DNA of 64,000 nt from Pythium myriotylum. Its lineage: Eukaryota; Oomycota; Peronosporomycetes; Pythiales; Pythiaceae. This document shows positions 35,301 to 46,224 of this stretch, piece by piece (positions within the stretch are counted from its first letter, which is position 1; the number at the start of each line of letters is the position of its first letter). The DNA lies in the NCBI GenBank assembly GCA_023091665.1, contig JALJCQ010000030.1:3164501-3228500 (forward strand), given 5' to 3'. The position numbers and the translations under genes were made by a program. The notes beneath the pieces are model-generated. The model was not told the DNA's origin and did no database searches. It was given only the letters and a program-made list of their open reading frames with translations.

Positions 35301-37931
35301 CGACCCCTCTTCAATGCTGTTGTTTCCATCGTCATGAGATCTCGCAATTGTGATAAAGCAGCGACTTGGATCGAAATCTGGCAGTACGAATGCGTCTGCC
35401 AGTGTACGCTCAACAACAAACATGAAATCATCTTGCGAGTAGAATTCAGCCTCCCCGCATCGTGCACGAAGGGCCTGTGTGAAGAAGGTATCCAGTCGAC
35501 TTTCAAGCCACACCGTTGAGGTCACTGTCTGCTCGCGCAAACTGAGTACGGCAGGGTCATCAGCTATTCGACGAACAAGTTTCGGTAGCTTCGCCTCCCA
35601 TGCTGCTCTTAGAAATCGTTTGGTTTGGTTTTTGTTGAACGAGAGTGGGTGGAGTTGTTCTCTCGACTTCCCGGTAGTGCCACCCGAAACTTGATCACGG
35701 CTATCGGAGAACCTGTCGATGCTCCTATGGAAGGCTAGAATGAAGTCTTGCGGTTCGACCAATTGAGATAGAGGAAGGGCATTTGCCCCTACCAATAAAC
35801 TATCCCGCAGTAATTGGACACTTCTCACCAAAAGCGAATGAAGCGCATCGAGCACCATAAAGTCGACGAGTGACACAAACTTAGACAGTAGTAGACAACG
35901 GCGCCGTTGGATTGCTGCGAGGGTCCATCGGATTTCGTCCAATGTATCTTGTGGCCGCTGTTGCTGCGCTCGTAGAACACGCTCAAGATACCTCCGGTGC
36001 GTCGTGCGAAGCTGGGCAGCCATTGAAAGCGCCACATTGGACGGCTGCATTTGTCCGCCGTTCATTTGAAAATGCTGGTGCTGAACCAGTTGATGATTTG
36101 CGGTGGCAAGTGCTCGTTCTCGTTCCACGAAAGCCTCAAAAATGTGGTAATTGCTGCTCTTGCGAGTTGACAAGGCAAACTCATGCCCTGGGAACCCACC
36201 ATATGGGTTCTCTGTGCTGTTCAAGGACTCTTGGCATACGCGTAAGAGAACGTCCTGGATTCGACATGTGACCTTGACTATCTCGCGTCCTTGATTCTGG
36301 GTATATTCGTTCTAGACGTATTGGTTAGGGTCATTATCACCCAGATTTTTGACGGATTACGCACGCTTTTCGCAGCGAACTGGCTCAAATGATGCGTTGT
36401 GCCGCCAAGATCGCACATCAAGTTGATACTCTGAAGACGGGCTAGCTCGTCTTGAACAGCCTTCATCCCTTCATGTAGTATTGGTTGTGTAAAGTAGAGC
36501 GATGACATCATGGCTAATCTTGCAGCCTCGACCTTGGCCGATCGAATCCAATATCTCCATGCAATAAACACTTTCCGATAGCGAAATCTTCACCGAAGAC
36601 GTTAGAATTAGTTGGGTGCATTCTGTTCTTATATGTACTCACGTCTGGAAGGTCGGCAATTCACATAGAAGCTGAAAGCACGCTTTCTGCCGTTCCCATT
36701 CCGATGCGGTAAGGAATGATGGCTCAAAATTGTCTGTCTTGGAGTGAAAGGTCATCCCCGACGAGCTGACAGTGTAGTAGTCGTGCATGGATGGGCGCAG
36801 GTCACGACTGGAAGGGTTCGACCCGAACAGAACCTCCTGATAATGTATAGTTAGAAAACTAATAAGCAGAGGTATATACGCAAACTCAGCGACTTACATG
36901 GGATACGGTGAGGATGTCGTAGGGGTTGTATGGTCTTCCGTGCTCGAGGCAGTGTCTTGGCACGGCGTAAACGAACGTGTCTCTGTGGTGAGAGGATATC
37001 AACGCTACAGCAGTGGAAGACGGCAAAACGTCTGTGATCCCAGCGTGAGAAATAACAGCCACTGATCATACCCAACAATACCCACGTACGTACTCCTAGG
37101 CTCCTCTTGATTCTCGCAATGAATATGATGATTGCGAGCCGGGCCGACGGATACTCGTTGATCGCCAGTTCGGAGGGTTGCTCCACACAGCTGAGGGGCC
37201 GCAGAGAACGGTCTCTTCCCTCTTGAAGCTGTCGAATGATCATGACCAGAATCTTGGGCATATTGTTTGGAGGTAAGGAGCCGTCCTCGCTGCCCCGTTA
37301 ATTCGTTCGCGGCAGTAGACGGAGTTGCAGAAAATGGCCGCTTTAAAGCGGGACGCGAACGACAAGTAGCCTGTCGTTCCTGGTCGCTCGTATCAACCTT
37401 GGAGACAATTCGTTGTAGCTGCGACGCAAGTGTATTGCTCTGAGGCTCCGGGCCTGCTGGCGCCGCCTCGATTTGGACCTGATTGGTGCGATTGACCATT
37501 GCGGTCTGAAGAATATCCATCCGATGCTGCGACACAACTCCTCGGGAGCCGAGGATCGCAGATCGGGGGCGCATTGGCGGCTTCGATAGTAGCACTGTTG
37601 GATTTAGACCAGCTCCCTCCGATTCACCGACGCGAGTTTTCGAGCTTCGGTCTACAGGAGGCACCACTGACCGCGCAGCGCTCGTGGCCGACCCAGGTCT
37701 TGGCAATTGGAGACGCTCGCTCAGCTGTGATACAAAACAAAAGCAAATTAATCCTCGAAGCGGCCAACGGAAAGTCCGTTAGTAGTAGAAACACACCGCG
37801 GCGGCAGAGCCTGAGCGAGCCGCCTCGCTCGCGAGCTGGTCGGGGCCGACGGATCGCGGCGTCACGAGCGCCACACCGGCCGAGCGGGGCCGTAAATTCG
37901 GTGTCCGACCAAAGTGCGCATGCTCTTTCAT
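20395..37931 (-). CDS. Divergent dynein heavy chain (DNHD1-like, degraded ATPase sites)
   Basis: Inferred exons: 37931-37797, 37724-37090, 36982-36898, 36836-36643, 36587-36365, 36296-34224, 34166-33918, 33866-32919, 32856-32470, 32409-31636, 31575-27382, 27318-20395. They join in frame to 5606 residues, longer than usual dynein heavy chains. Family marks: FRYRKVFIAWRYW, RGVFPAFYKLSNTEL, VPYGFNYTND before AAA1, LLIDDLHLPVMD in AAA3, FDKDNI and MMVVWVRAMYQYA after the stalk, and a dynein-like C-terminus. ATPase sites are altered. AAA1 has GPSGSGKQS but VLFIGVRP where CFDEFNR belongs, so the Walker B acids are missing. AAA2 keeps GPSGVGKG and WIVFDG. AAA3 has GSDTSRKT, lacking the second Gly. 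AAA4 has SPGSGRD but no Walker B Asp. This resembles the DNHD1 class of flagellar pseudo-motors. The N-terminal exon assignments are the least certain. Confidence 0.85.
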
Positions 37932-38134
37932 CCTGTGCTGGTAAACGTTCACGGAGCGGCCTCCATGGGACGTCGCCGTGGCATATACAAGTCGAGGTTT
38001 CCCTTGGGCTTTCCCCGACGCTTTGGTGCGACTGGCCAGAACCCTGCCTAGTTCAAAATGAAGGTAAACTAGGACCACCCCAATTAATGTGCACCACACC
38101 ATGTTGAAGTTTGAAAGTACTGCCATAGGATACA

Positions 38135-39051
38135 TCAACACTCGAGGTCGGTGAGGACCGAAATCCTTGTCAGGGGCTGGAGCTCCTCGATCGACACATC
38201 GCAGTTCCTTGCGCTGAGCGACGTGAGTGTAGCGTTCCTGGCAAGACTGGCTTGGAGAGCGCGCCGTGCCGGTGGTGGTAGCAGGTTACCATCGATCGTG
38301 AGCCAGCAGAGCTGCTTGGCGAACTGGATAATGTACGAGAGGCTCAGGTAACCTTCTTTGTCATTGAAAAGACTCAGCGCGTTGTGGGAAACATCCAGTG
38401 CAGTGAGAGTTGGATGAAAGGCCAGGGCTCCAAGCAGAATTCGACAACCTTCAGGCTGGAGATGATTGTCTGCTACGCTACAGCTGACGTAAGTCGATGA
38501 AACAAAAGCCGCTGAATGGTTTACCTACTTGAGAAAGCGCAGCGTCGAGCGGGCGCTGCCGAAACCTTTCGCGAGCGCCTTAAGACCATCATGTTCTGGC
38601 CGGTAAGGGCTCCCGATCAGATCGCATCGTTCGATCTCAAGAAACTGCAGTGTGTTATTTGTGACGAGTGCTCTTCCTAGCAACACCGCCCCTTTTGGTC
38701 CGAGTACGTTCTGCGACAACCTTTGTAATGTATGAGCCGTTGTTCAAACAACACCAACGCACTTGCTTACTTCAGGCTCACAATATGATCGTTGAGCAGC
38801 GAAACACAACCGCAGAGCGCCAAAAGAAGTGGAGTCTGGACATTTCTTCGTGACATGTTCAACCAAACAATCGTCGTCTCGACCGTTTCCTCAGCAAACT
38901 GCGCTAGATCAGCGGGGAGCAACGGCTTGCTATCGGTGCGAGCATCGCCCTTCGATTGCTGAGGAGCTGACTCGGTGTTATTGGTATTCTCTCCCAGCTT
39001 CAATCCATCGACACCACCACGATCACCGTCAACCGTTTCGTACGCGTTCAT
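38135..39051 (-). CDS. Leucine-rich-repeat protein (RNI-like)
   Basis: Exons 39051-38771, 38720-38529 and 38483-38135 join in frame to 273 residues; introns are 50 and 45 bp. The repeats read VWLNMSRRN, LSQNVLGPKGAVLLGRAL, NTLQFLEIERCDLIG, STLRFLNCSVADNHL, FHPTLTALDVSHNAL and LCWLTIDGNLL. These are ribonuclease-inhibitor-type LRRs with conserved Leu and Asn positions, two of them completed only by splicing. No other domain is seen. It is a probable protein-binding scaffold. It lies about 200 bp upstream of the dynein start on the same strand; a shared ciliary role is possible but only a guess. Confidence 0.72.
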
Positions 39052-39187
39052 CACAGATGCTCATGGAGCGAAAAGTCGCTTTCCCGGCTCTTCCAAATCA
39101 GATAGGTTCGCAATGGTAGGGGAGCAAGGTTGACCACACTCTAATGCATCGTCAGGTTAAACAGAGGCGATTGAAGGAAGTGTTGCA

Positions 39188-41668
39188 TCACCAGCTCAAG
39201 AACTGCGCAACCCTGTGGAGGCTGTACATTATCGTCTCTTTCCATGGCACACGCTGCATTTGCTGATCATCAATTTGAATTGACTGCTCCTCGCTCTGCA
39301 CTGGAAGTTCTTCAATCAGAGCATGCACGGCATCTGTGTGGATCCCTTTACCTGCGATGAAGTCGTCCTTCAGTTGGAGTACACCTCTCCACGCGTTTTG
39401 CATTCGACCGGCGATGCACATTCTAACAAAGAGCCGCCGTTCCACCCAGTCCACGCTTCCGTCGATAATCAGTGCAACAATCAATACAAAGAACAAGTTC
39501 CTGCGGTGCTGGCGTATCATCCGTTCTGCTGGGCCTCGAGCTTGAGTGGCGTAAAGCGAAACGCTAGCAAGCAACATATCAACGTCGTCGAGCGAGTGGC
39601 GAGGACACCGTTCGTTGGTGAGCCCAAAACAAAGGCAATCATCAGCGACAGGCCAGAGCTCAGGCTTGAGCCACTGATGACGCATGTGCTCGATCATGAT
39701 CTCGATGTTTGGGTGGATATAGTGTTTACAGACGAGTGACGCACCGACGACACGCACATAATCGACACGCTGAAATGGCGATAGCTCTTCGTCCTGTAGG
39801 AAAAATGTCTCCAGCAGTGAGGCGATGGATGGCGGACCGATAATACTCACTCGACAGTTGATCATCACGTGACGGATCGTCCAGGCATTCATGATACCGT
39901 TGATAGGTAAGACCAGAAGATTTAATGCAGTCTTGGCGGCAGCACGCCAGAGCACGCGTTTGATGAGAAGCTTAACCAAGAACTTGAGCGCATACCGCTT
40001 GCTCTTATAAACCATGAACGACATGAGCAGCACGAGGCGTGGCGAGCCCTTCATTGGGTCGATTCCAAATAACTGATCTTTCCGGTTACCGACTTGCAAA
40101 GCTGCACGCGCGATGGCCCGAGTGAGAAACTCCCGCTCAGGATCCTGCGGATACAATTGGAGGTTCGTGCAGACTGTGAGGCGGAACGCTGCGACCACGG
40201 CAGTCGCGTACATGCCGTGAACTTCAAGTAGCGAGACTGCGACGTTGATGATCACAAGGTATACATAGTACATCGCGATGTGGTCGTCGACCAGCAATGT
40301 CTCAAGGCCAACAGACATGAGGCCACACAAAATGCCTGCTAATGATCCAGTGCATATAGCCGCGGCTTCGATTAGTTGCATACGCTGCCGAACATGGGCC
40401 GAAAAGCCAACACGGAGGCTTGTGTACCTTCTCAGAGATGTTTCGCCATCTTTTGTAGAGACTTCTCGCCGGGAGTTGGCCGTCGTGATTTTCGCCTTCG
40501 AGAGATGCGACATTGACGTGCGCGTGATGTACTCCACGCCAAGGCGTTCGATTGTCGACTTGTTATCACTTCCAGTTCGACTGGCTGAAAAAGATTTTCT
40601 TCCGGGTAAAGAGAAAGACTTCCTGCCTGAGCCGATTGATGACTTCCGAGTCAAGAACGAAACTCGAGGAGATCCGGTGGCATCCTTAGTCACTTGGTGG
40701 AGTATCCTCGAAGAGCGAAGGCTGCTCAGCTTGATCGATGGGATCAACATGGTAGATCGCGGGCTAGTTTGCTGAGCACCTGCAGGGCGTACGAAGTTGG
40801 GAAGGTCGGCGAACATATCGATAGTAAATTGGGTGGGCATCGAAGCTGTTACAGCGGCAAGCGAGTTATAGTACGCAGCGTACACGAAGTCGCTCCAGTC
40901 CACGTTACCGTCCTTGTCACGGTCAAGCACGGCAAATATCGCGTCCAGCTCGTTGTCAGTCACTTGTTGATTGAGCTTCTGCATCGCGATCTCCAGCTCC
41001 AGCCTCGTCATACCGAAACTGTTGTCACCGTCGATCTTTCTGAAGCCGTGCTTAAGTCGCTTGCAGCGGAGCAAGAAGTCCTGTCTCGGGAGCGAAGCGT
41101 TAGACGAGCACACAACAATTGCCATCCTGTGTTCCTTCATGAGTGATTCCAGCGAGAGTGAGAAGTTACTTCCACTAGACTCAATCTGGAGATGGATTTT
41201 GATCATATCTTGTTCGGCCATCCCCATCAGCCCCAGCATCAGCCGAGTCTCGTTCGCAGTTAGCTCCCCGTCATCATCTCCGTCACATGTCTCAAACAAC
41301 ACCGAGAGCTGCTCCATGTACTCATCACTGAATAACTCGTCCACGCTTGCTGTCCGAGTGAATTTTGGCCGCGCGCGCGATCGATTTTCCAAGGGTAGAG
41401 ACTGCTCGTAGGTTTCTGGAAAGATAGAATGCATCGGTGGTCTTCGAATTGAATGCCGTTGGTTGGATACGATGATTGCTTTTCTATCTGCTTCAGGCTC
41501 TCCTGGTAGCGACATGGCATCACCAGCGCTTCGTTCCGCGGCAGAACCACGACGAGAATGGGAGCTGGACCGTGCCCTTTCGTGTGGGTCTGTGGTCGCG
41601 GATGAGGCTACGGCAAGCTCGACGCTGGGCAATGCCCGCGGGTACACGCGCCGGGAGGACCGACTCAT
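39188..41668 (-). CDS. EF-hand calcium-binding multi-pass membrane protein
   Basis: 826 residues, single exon, from the ATG at 41668; the longer frame begins with GTG. The N-terminal third is soluble with EF-hand elements. LFETCDGDDDGELTANETRL and FAVLDRDKDGNVDWSDFVYA are good calcium loops (D-x-D-x-D/N-G). Another degenerate pair lies between them. A Ser-rich linker (about residues 300-400) with SLPGRKSFSASR-like repeats follows. The C-terminal half has several hydrophobic segments: GSLAGILCGLMSVGLETLL, YYVYLVIINVAVSLLEVHG, ALNLLVLPINGIMNAW and NLFFVLIVALIID. I do not recognise a named channel or transporter family. Calcium-controlled membrane function is the safest reading. Confidence 0.75.
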   Translation of the reverse strand: MSRSSRRVYPRALPSVELAVASSATTDPHERARSSSHSRRGSAAERSAGDAMSLPGEPEADRKAIIVSNQRHSIRRPPMHSIFPETYEQSLPLENRSRARPKFTRTASVDELFSDEYMEQLSVLFETCDGDDDGELTANETRLMLGLMGMAEQDMIKIHLQIESSGSNFSLSLESLMKEHRMAIVVCSSNASLPRQDFLLRCKRLKHGFRKIDGDNSFGMTRLELEIAMQKLNQQVTDNELDAIFAVLDRDKDGNVDWSDFVYAAYYNSLAAVTASMPTQFTIDMFADLPNFVRPAGAQQTSPRSTMLIPSIKLSSLRSSRILHQVTKDATGSPRVSFLTRKSSIGSGRKSFSLPGRKSFSASRTGSDNKSTIERLGVEYITRTSMSHLSKAKITTANSRREVSTKDGETSLRRYTSLRVGFSAHVRQRMQLIEAAAICTGSLAGILCGLMSVGLETLLVDDHIAMYYVYLVIINVAVSLLEVHGMYATAVVAAFRLTVCTNLQLYPQDPEREFLTRAIARAALQVGNRKDQLFGIDPMKGSPRLVLLMSFMVYKSKRYALKFLVKLLIKRVLWRAAAKTALNLLVLPINGIMNAWTIRHVMINCRVSIIGPPSIASLLETFFLQDEELSPFQRVDYVRVVGASLVCKHYIHPNIEIMIEHMRHQWLKPELWPVADDCLCFGLTNERCPRHSLDDVDMLLASVSLYATQARGPAERMIRQHRRNLFFVLIVALIIDGSVDWVERRLFVRMCIAGRMQNAWRGVLQLKDDFIAGKGIHTDAVHALIEELPVQSEEQSIQIDDQQMQRVPWKETIMYSLHRVAQFLSW

Positions 41669-42918
41669 TGATGTGATATCATGAGCCACGCAAGCGACCA
41701 GAAGCGATCTCCAACAATGGGACCGTCTATTTAAGGCCACGACCACGACTCTCGATTTGGAGTATGAAGACGCAGACTAGCAACATGCAACAATACCAAT
41801 CATAGATGCGACATTGGGACACCGTTGCTGTAACCGAAGCACAAGTCGGGGAAATAAATAATTTCCATGAGGTAGCTCTGAAGCAATTCCCATGCTGGCG
41901 TCCGAAGTGGCGAGGCTACTCGTGAGAGCAGCACTAATTCGCGGACGTACTCACTTATCGCGCATACGATTCAAAAGATATGACTACTGCGCGCGAATGG
42001 TCTGTCAAAGTTAGTGCTGCAACATCGCTGTGATGTCGAACAGGGTTTTACACGAGACAAGCAGCCTCCTTACCCACACTATTAACCGCGTTGGCACTTC
42101 GACCGTTGCTTTGCTGCTTTGACTTAGCGCTATCGTCCCACACGTCGCAGATTCACATGTCGCACATTTGACTTCAACTTGGGCCTGAAGACGTGGATTG
42201 CCCCATAGCTTTGGTTCTGTTCTGATACGAAACACGCTTTTCCTTGAGGCATACATTTCGTCACTCCGAGAGTATTGCCACCATGTGCTGTGTTCAGCAA
42301 ACGACTAGAACAGTGAGCGCAGCCGTTCCCCCGTGAGATGATTATCCCAAGTTGGCAACAAGATTAGTCCGTGTGGACACTTCGTTCGAGACCGACTATG
42401 AAACCAGCCACGTACTTGCAGTGGTAGCGGTTGATAGTGCGACGTTTTGCGCAGTAATCGCCAGCAAAAGTGAAAATGTGAGCCACGAGGTGTGGATTGG
42501 GTTGCTGGCATCCCACAAGAGCCAAACTTGATGACAAGCCAGGTGCTTGTCATCGCGACTGGCGGTGTACTGTATAGTGCTGGTAATCTAGCTTGCTGAT
42601 TGAGTAGCTAAGAGCTTGAAGATCATAGCTGCTGCTGCGTCGTGCTCAAGAATTCGAAATTTTGGGCGGAGGGAAACGCATAATCCGAGTTGGACAAGGC
42701 AAGGCGTGCAAGCACGGGATCAAAACCCCCAATGCGCCTCTTGGATGGACTCTATTTCTTAGGTGCTCGTAAGTACCCACCAATAGTGCTGCGGCAGACT
42801 GGGTTGGGCTTCATGCCATCGTGAAAACGATGTAAGAATCATGATGTCCTGCATCCGAGATAAACCTTTGACGCTAATTACCGAGTTATAAACGCATTCA
42901 AACCCTATCTTACTGAGA
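41669..42918. other. Intergenic region between EF-hand protein and NADPH oxidase genes
   Basis: Minus-strand frames of 80-82 residues (42011-42256, 42305-42553) have no recognisable domain and no convincing splice partners. The region must include the EF-hand gene promoter and the NADPH oxidase 3' end. Nothing else is supported. Confidence 0.4.
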
Positions 42919-44862
42919 TCAAGCAAACCGCTCTGGGTGGTACTCAAACACAGTACCGCCTTCTGACTTGTACGAATACTTCTTGCACATTTGCTCTAAT
43001 TTGATCTCCATACCGCGAGGACCACAAGAGAACACGCCGATCTTCTGACCCATAAGCCTCCGGCACGCCTCCTGAAAAATCTGGTCCCAGTTGGGATGGC
43101 CCAAGTGTGTGAGCGTCTTCGATCGAAGGCCTGAGACAACATCTTTCCCTGTCATGTCGTAGACTAATTGCTGGACTGCTTGCAGTGACAGCGAATCATC
43201 TCGTATCGGCGTTAAGTACTGGTGAGCCTCGATGATCTCGTCACGATCCAGCTTGGAGATCTGGTTCATCGTGTGCTCAAACCACCGCAGGGAATCCTGA
43301 CCACGCGTCATCCAGTGGAAGTATAACTTCCGAGATTTGGCATTCTGACACAAACAGCCATTTTGTAAGCGGTAAACGGCGTATTTCAGAATCGATGCGA
43401 ATGGTGTAACACCGATCCCTCCAGCCACACAGATCACCGTCTCGTATCGGTGGTAGTCCTTCGTGGGCACACCGACTGGGCCGTCCAAGTAGACTGTGGG
43501 GTACTCCAGCGAGCCCGTCTTCTGGCACTCGGCGATCACTTTGTGGAACGCAGCTGTCCAGTCCCCAGCGTTGCGGATATGAACTCCTAGATACTGGTCG
43601 TCCGGCGCCGATGAGATCGTAAACGGATGCCACTCGTGGTAAGACACAGTTGGGCAATTGATAAGCAAGTACATGCCTGGGCGGAATGCAAATCGCCGGG
43701 GCTTCTCCAAGTATAGTGCAAACGTGTGGTCGAGAGCAACAGCGTTCACAATTTGCACCGGGTCCGTCCAGATCTTTGTGTAGCGGTAGCGGCGCTCGAC
43801 GAGATACATCGTCACCACGGGCACAATCCACACGTACGACGTCGCTCGCACAACCCATGACGCGGCGTCATGAACGCAGAGCAGGACGAGCATGACACCG
43901 AATAGCATGTGCGAATACCAAAAGAGATTGAAGCGTCGCTGACGCACTTTGTCGATGGCCGCGAGTGGGAACGAGATCAGCGAGATCACCACAAGCACCA
44001 CACCAGTCCACACTGGCTGCGTCCCAAGGAGCGTCGTAAACGGTGGTAGGCCATTGCGAAATACAGCAACATCACGTTGGCCGAAGATGGATCTCCGTAA
44101 CTCGTCAGGCGTCGAGATGAAGTACAAGTGGATGATGTTGGAAATGTGGGCCCCGGCGTGGATCGCGCCGCCGACGAGGCACATCGTGCCGCAGACCTTG
44201 TGAGCCAGCATAGCATCGTCGAAAGGTACGTATCGCCATAGCGTTTTGGATTGCTTGAGCAGACGAATTGGTGAGCGAAGGACGGGCACCATGACGAGGA
44301 ACGCGTTCAGGATTGCGATCTTGGCGCCACCTCGAGCGATTCTAAGGCCCATACGGAGTGCTGGGTCGTATTTGTACGAGTAGAATGCCCACCAGAAGGC
44401 CACGATGTTGGCGATAATATAACCGATAGTCCACCAAACTCGGAGTCGGTTCTTGTCGTACCACTCAGCAAACTTGCGATGGCGGTCCTTCGCGGATGTC
44501 AAAGACTTGGAGTCGTGTGGGTCAACAATGTAAGGCCCCAACACCGAGCAGAACTCGGGGAATGCGAGAGAACTACCGGTCGCGTTAGCCTTGGCGAAGA
44601 GCAAGCCTGTTACAGTCTGAATGTCCGTATCGACAAGTTCCAACTTTGCGTTCGCGAGCGTGAGCTCAAGATACTCAGAAACCTGTTTGAAGGAGACGCT
44701 ACCGGTTCCGTGGATATCAAGCGACTGAAAGAGTGGTCGTAGTTTGGTCTCAGCTGGCGATTGTGCATCCGACTGAATGGAGATGGAGATGGAGCCGTGG
44801 GTGAGCTCGGGCTCGAGCAGAGTGGCTTTGAGGCCAGTCTGGATGGAGTTTAGTTGTGACAT
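42919..44862 (-). CDS. NADPH oxidase / ferric-reductase superfamily protein (NOX)
   Basis: 647 residues from the ATG at 44862; the longer frame begins with TTG. NOX enzymes pass electrons from NADPH through FAD and two haems across the membrane to oxygen, making superoxide. A degenerate EF-hand region (about residues 40-110; LDIHGTGSVSFKQV) suggests calcium control. The transmembrane domain holds two haem His pairs with 13-residue spacing: HKVCGTMCLVGGAIH and HMLFGVMLVLLCVH. HPFTISSAP is the FAD-binding motif. GGIGVTPFASIL and VFSCGPRGME are NADPH-binding elements. The protein ends YHPERFA, close to the usual NOX aromatic end. A TATATATT stretch lies about 30 bp upstream of the ATG. In oomycetes such enzymes are linked to signalling and infection; that role is inferred. 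Confidence 0.9.
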   Translation of the reverse strand: MSQLNSIQTGLKATLLEPELTHGSISISIQSDAQSPAETKLRPLFQSLDIHGTGSVSFKQVSEYLELTLANAKLELVDTDIQTVTGLLFAKANATGSSLAFPEFCSVLGPYIVDPHDSKSLTSAKDRHRKFAEWYDKNRLRVWWTIGYIIANIVAFWWAFYSYKYDPALRMGLRIARGGAKIAILNAFLVMVPVLRSPIRLLKQSKTLWRYVPFDDAMLAHKVCGTMCLVGGAIHAGAHISNIIHLYFISTPDELRRSIFGQRDVAVFRNGLPPFTTLLGTQPVWTGVVLVVISLISFPLAAIDKVRQRRFNLFWYSHMLFGVMLVLLCVHDAASWVVRATSYVWIVPVVTMYLVERRYRYTKIWTDPVQIVNAVALDHTFALYLEKPRRFAFRPGMYLLINCPTVSYHEWHPFTISSAPDDQYLGVHIRNAGDWTAAFHKVIAECQKTGSLEYPTVYLDGPVGVPTKDYHRYETVICVAGGIGVTPFASILKYAVYRLQNGCLCQNAKSRKLYFHWMTRGQDSLRWFEHTMNQISKLDRDEIIEAHQYLTPIRDDSLSLQAVQQLVYDMTGKDVVSGLRSKTLTHLGHPNWDQIFQEACRRLMGQKIGVFSCGPRGMEIKLEQMCKKYSYKSEGGTVFEYHPERFA

Positions 44863-45635
44863 GGTGAGCTGGGTCGAGCAAGAGATGAACAAATATATAA
44901 TGATGGCCGTTGGGGTGCGACCTGTGCAAGCTGTGCGAGGACGTGAGCGACAGAGACATGGAAAATCCTAGGAGTTGCTCGGCTTGGTTGGATGAGACCC
45001 CTTTCACAACCTGGACAGATCCTTCGATTGCCAACCATGTAGACATCCCCGTCGCTACGGTAGCTGGACGCACTGGTTTTCATGGCTTGCTCGAGATCGA
45101 GGGCGTCGCCCTTTCGCACCCCAGGGGTTGATAGATTAGTCTTCTCCTAACGGTTTGGTCCACTTTGCTCCCAGGATCAACGCATGCAGTTGACCCGCAA
45201 TGTGCGAAGGCCGGCGAAGAGCGATCGAAAGGTTTCTTGATCCTGCGGGATCGTGAGTTGGAATCCACTATAATCCAGGGCTTCGTGGTGTCCCAGTGGA
45301 TAGTCTGAGATTTGGAGACTCGGGATTCGTCCACATGAAGACTCCCAGTCGGCGAGGTGGCCACTACGACAAGCACCACTTTTCCTCAACAGATACTGCC
45401 GCAAAGAAAATTTTGGTAAATTAAGTGGTTTTGAGGCTCGCATTATACGTCGTACAGTACATGCCCATCTCCTGGGTGTGTACTGTACGGCGGTGTGGAT
45501 TGTCAGGCTAAGATACGAAGTGCGTATCTTGGCCTGGCAATCAGCAAGTTTCGGAGGTCTGCGCCATTTCTCGTGGTACTGCACGAATCACTAAGGGATT
45601 GATGTCACGGCCATTCGCTGAGGCAGTACGACTTG
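44863..45635. other. Intergenic flank between NOX gene and palindromic element
   Basis: The first part is the NOX promoter. A minus-strand open frame (45177-45584) without a recognised domain is present but unsupported. Two strong inverted repeats lie at 45451-45539, annotated separately. Confidence 0.45.
45451..45539. repeat. Two adjacent hairpin-forming inverted repeats next to the element
   Basis: CGTACAGTACA (45451-45461) pairs with TGTACTGTACG (45479-45489): 11 bp perfect, 17-base loop. Immediately after, TGTCAGGCTAAGATACG (45501-45517) pairs with CGTATCTTGGCCTGGCA (45523-45539). That gives 17 pairs if G-U pairs are allowed, with a 5-base loop. They lie about 100-190 bp outside the left arm and have no copy on the right side. 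Confidence 0.75.
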
Positions 45636-45771
45636 GTACATAATCGCTGTCTCTGAGGGTGGTTAGGGGTACTCTCGATGCCATTTTATGCACTGGTTGA
45701 GCGGACGAAGCACACATAAACGACACACTCGTCCGCTGGCGTACGCTAAGAGGAAGATAAACCAGATTATC

Positions 45772-46224
45772 TCATTCAATGATTACATCTCCTCGATTAT
45801 GCGTGTTCAATTTCTCCATCGACTTAGTCAGCTTGTCCATCACTGGCCGGAATGCCTGGCTTGCCTCCCACGCTTTGACTTCCGCAATTGATGGATGACG
45901 ACTCACCGCAGCATCATGTAGAACCGATTCAACGAGGCGACTGGTCTCGTCATAGATGGCTTCGGTTAGATCGTACTTGCGAAATAGAGTCAGCGCAGTG
46001 GCTTCAAGCGACGAGAGCTTCATCGTCACTCGTCGGGCCAATTCGTCCAAGTGAGCAGTGCAGTACTTCTTGTTGGCTGGATTGAGTGGATTTCGGCAAG
46101 TTCTATCCTCGCTTTGAATCCAATGGGTGCATTTTCCCGCTCGTGTCTTCAATCGAGCCTTGCTCGCGCTCTTCTTCGACTTACTCTTCTTGAAGGGCTG
46201 TTGCTTCTTGGGTACGGGCGCCAT
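45772..46224 (-). CDS. Basic zinc-binding protein (left arm copy)
   Basis: 150 residues from the ATG at 46224, which begins a natural Lys-rich N-terminus (MAPVPKKQQPFKKSKSKKSA). An open frame extends upstream to 46458 but looks non-coding. After the basic tail comes a C-x-H...C...C-x2-H cluster, CTHWIQSEDRTCRNPLNP then YCTAHLDEL. It could bind one zinc and resembles the Cys/His cluster at the N-terminus of the element's primase. The rest is helical. A nucleic-acid-binding role is inferred. Family not recognised. Identical to 60757-61209. Confidence 0.7.
   Translation of the reverse strand: MAPVPKKQQPFKKSKSKKSASKARLKTRAGKCTHWIQSEDRTCRNPLNPANKKYCTAHLDELARRVTMKLSSLEATALTLFRKYDLTEAIYDETSRLVESVLHDAAVSRHPSIAEVKAWEASQAFRPVMDKLTKSMEKLNTHNRGDVIIE

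Noticed and set aside
42011..42553. Two short minus-strand frames upstream of the EF-hand gene
   Set aside because: No domain and no splice sites that join them into a sensible protein.
45177..45584. Minus-strand frame of 135 codons left of the element
   Set aside because: No recognised domain, and it overlaps the hairpins; kept as intergenic.
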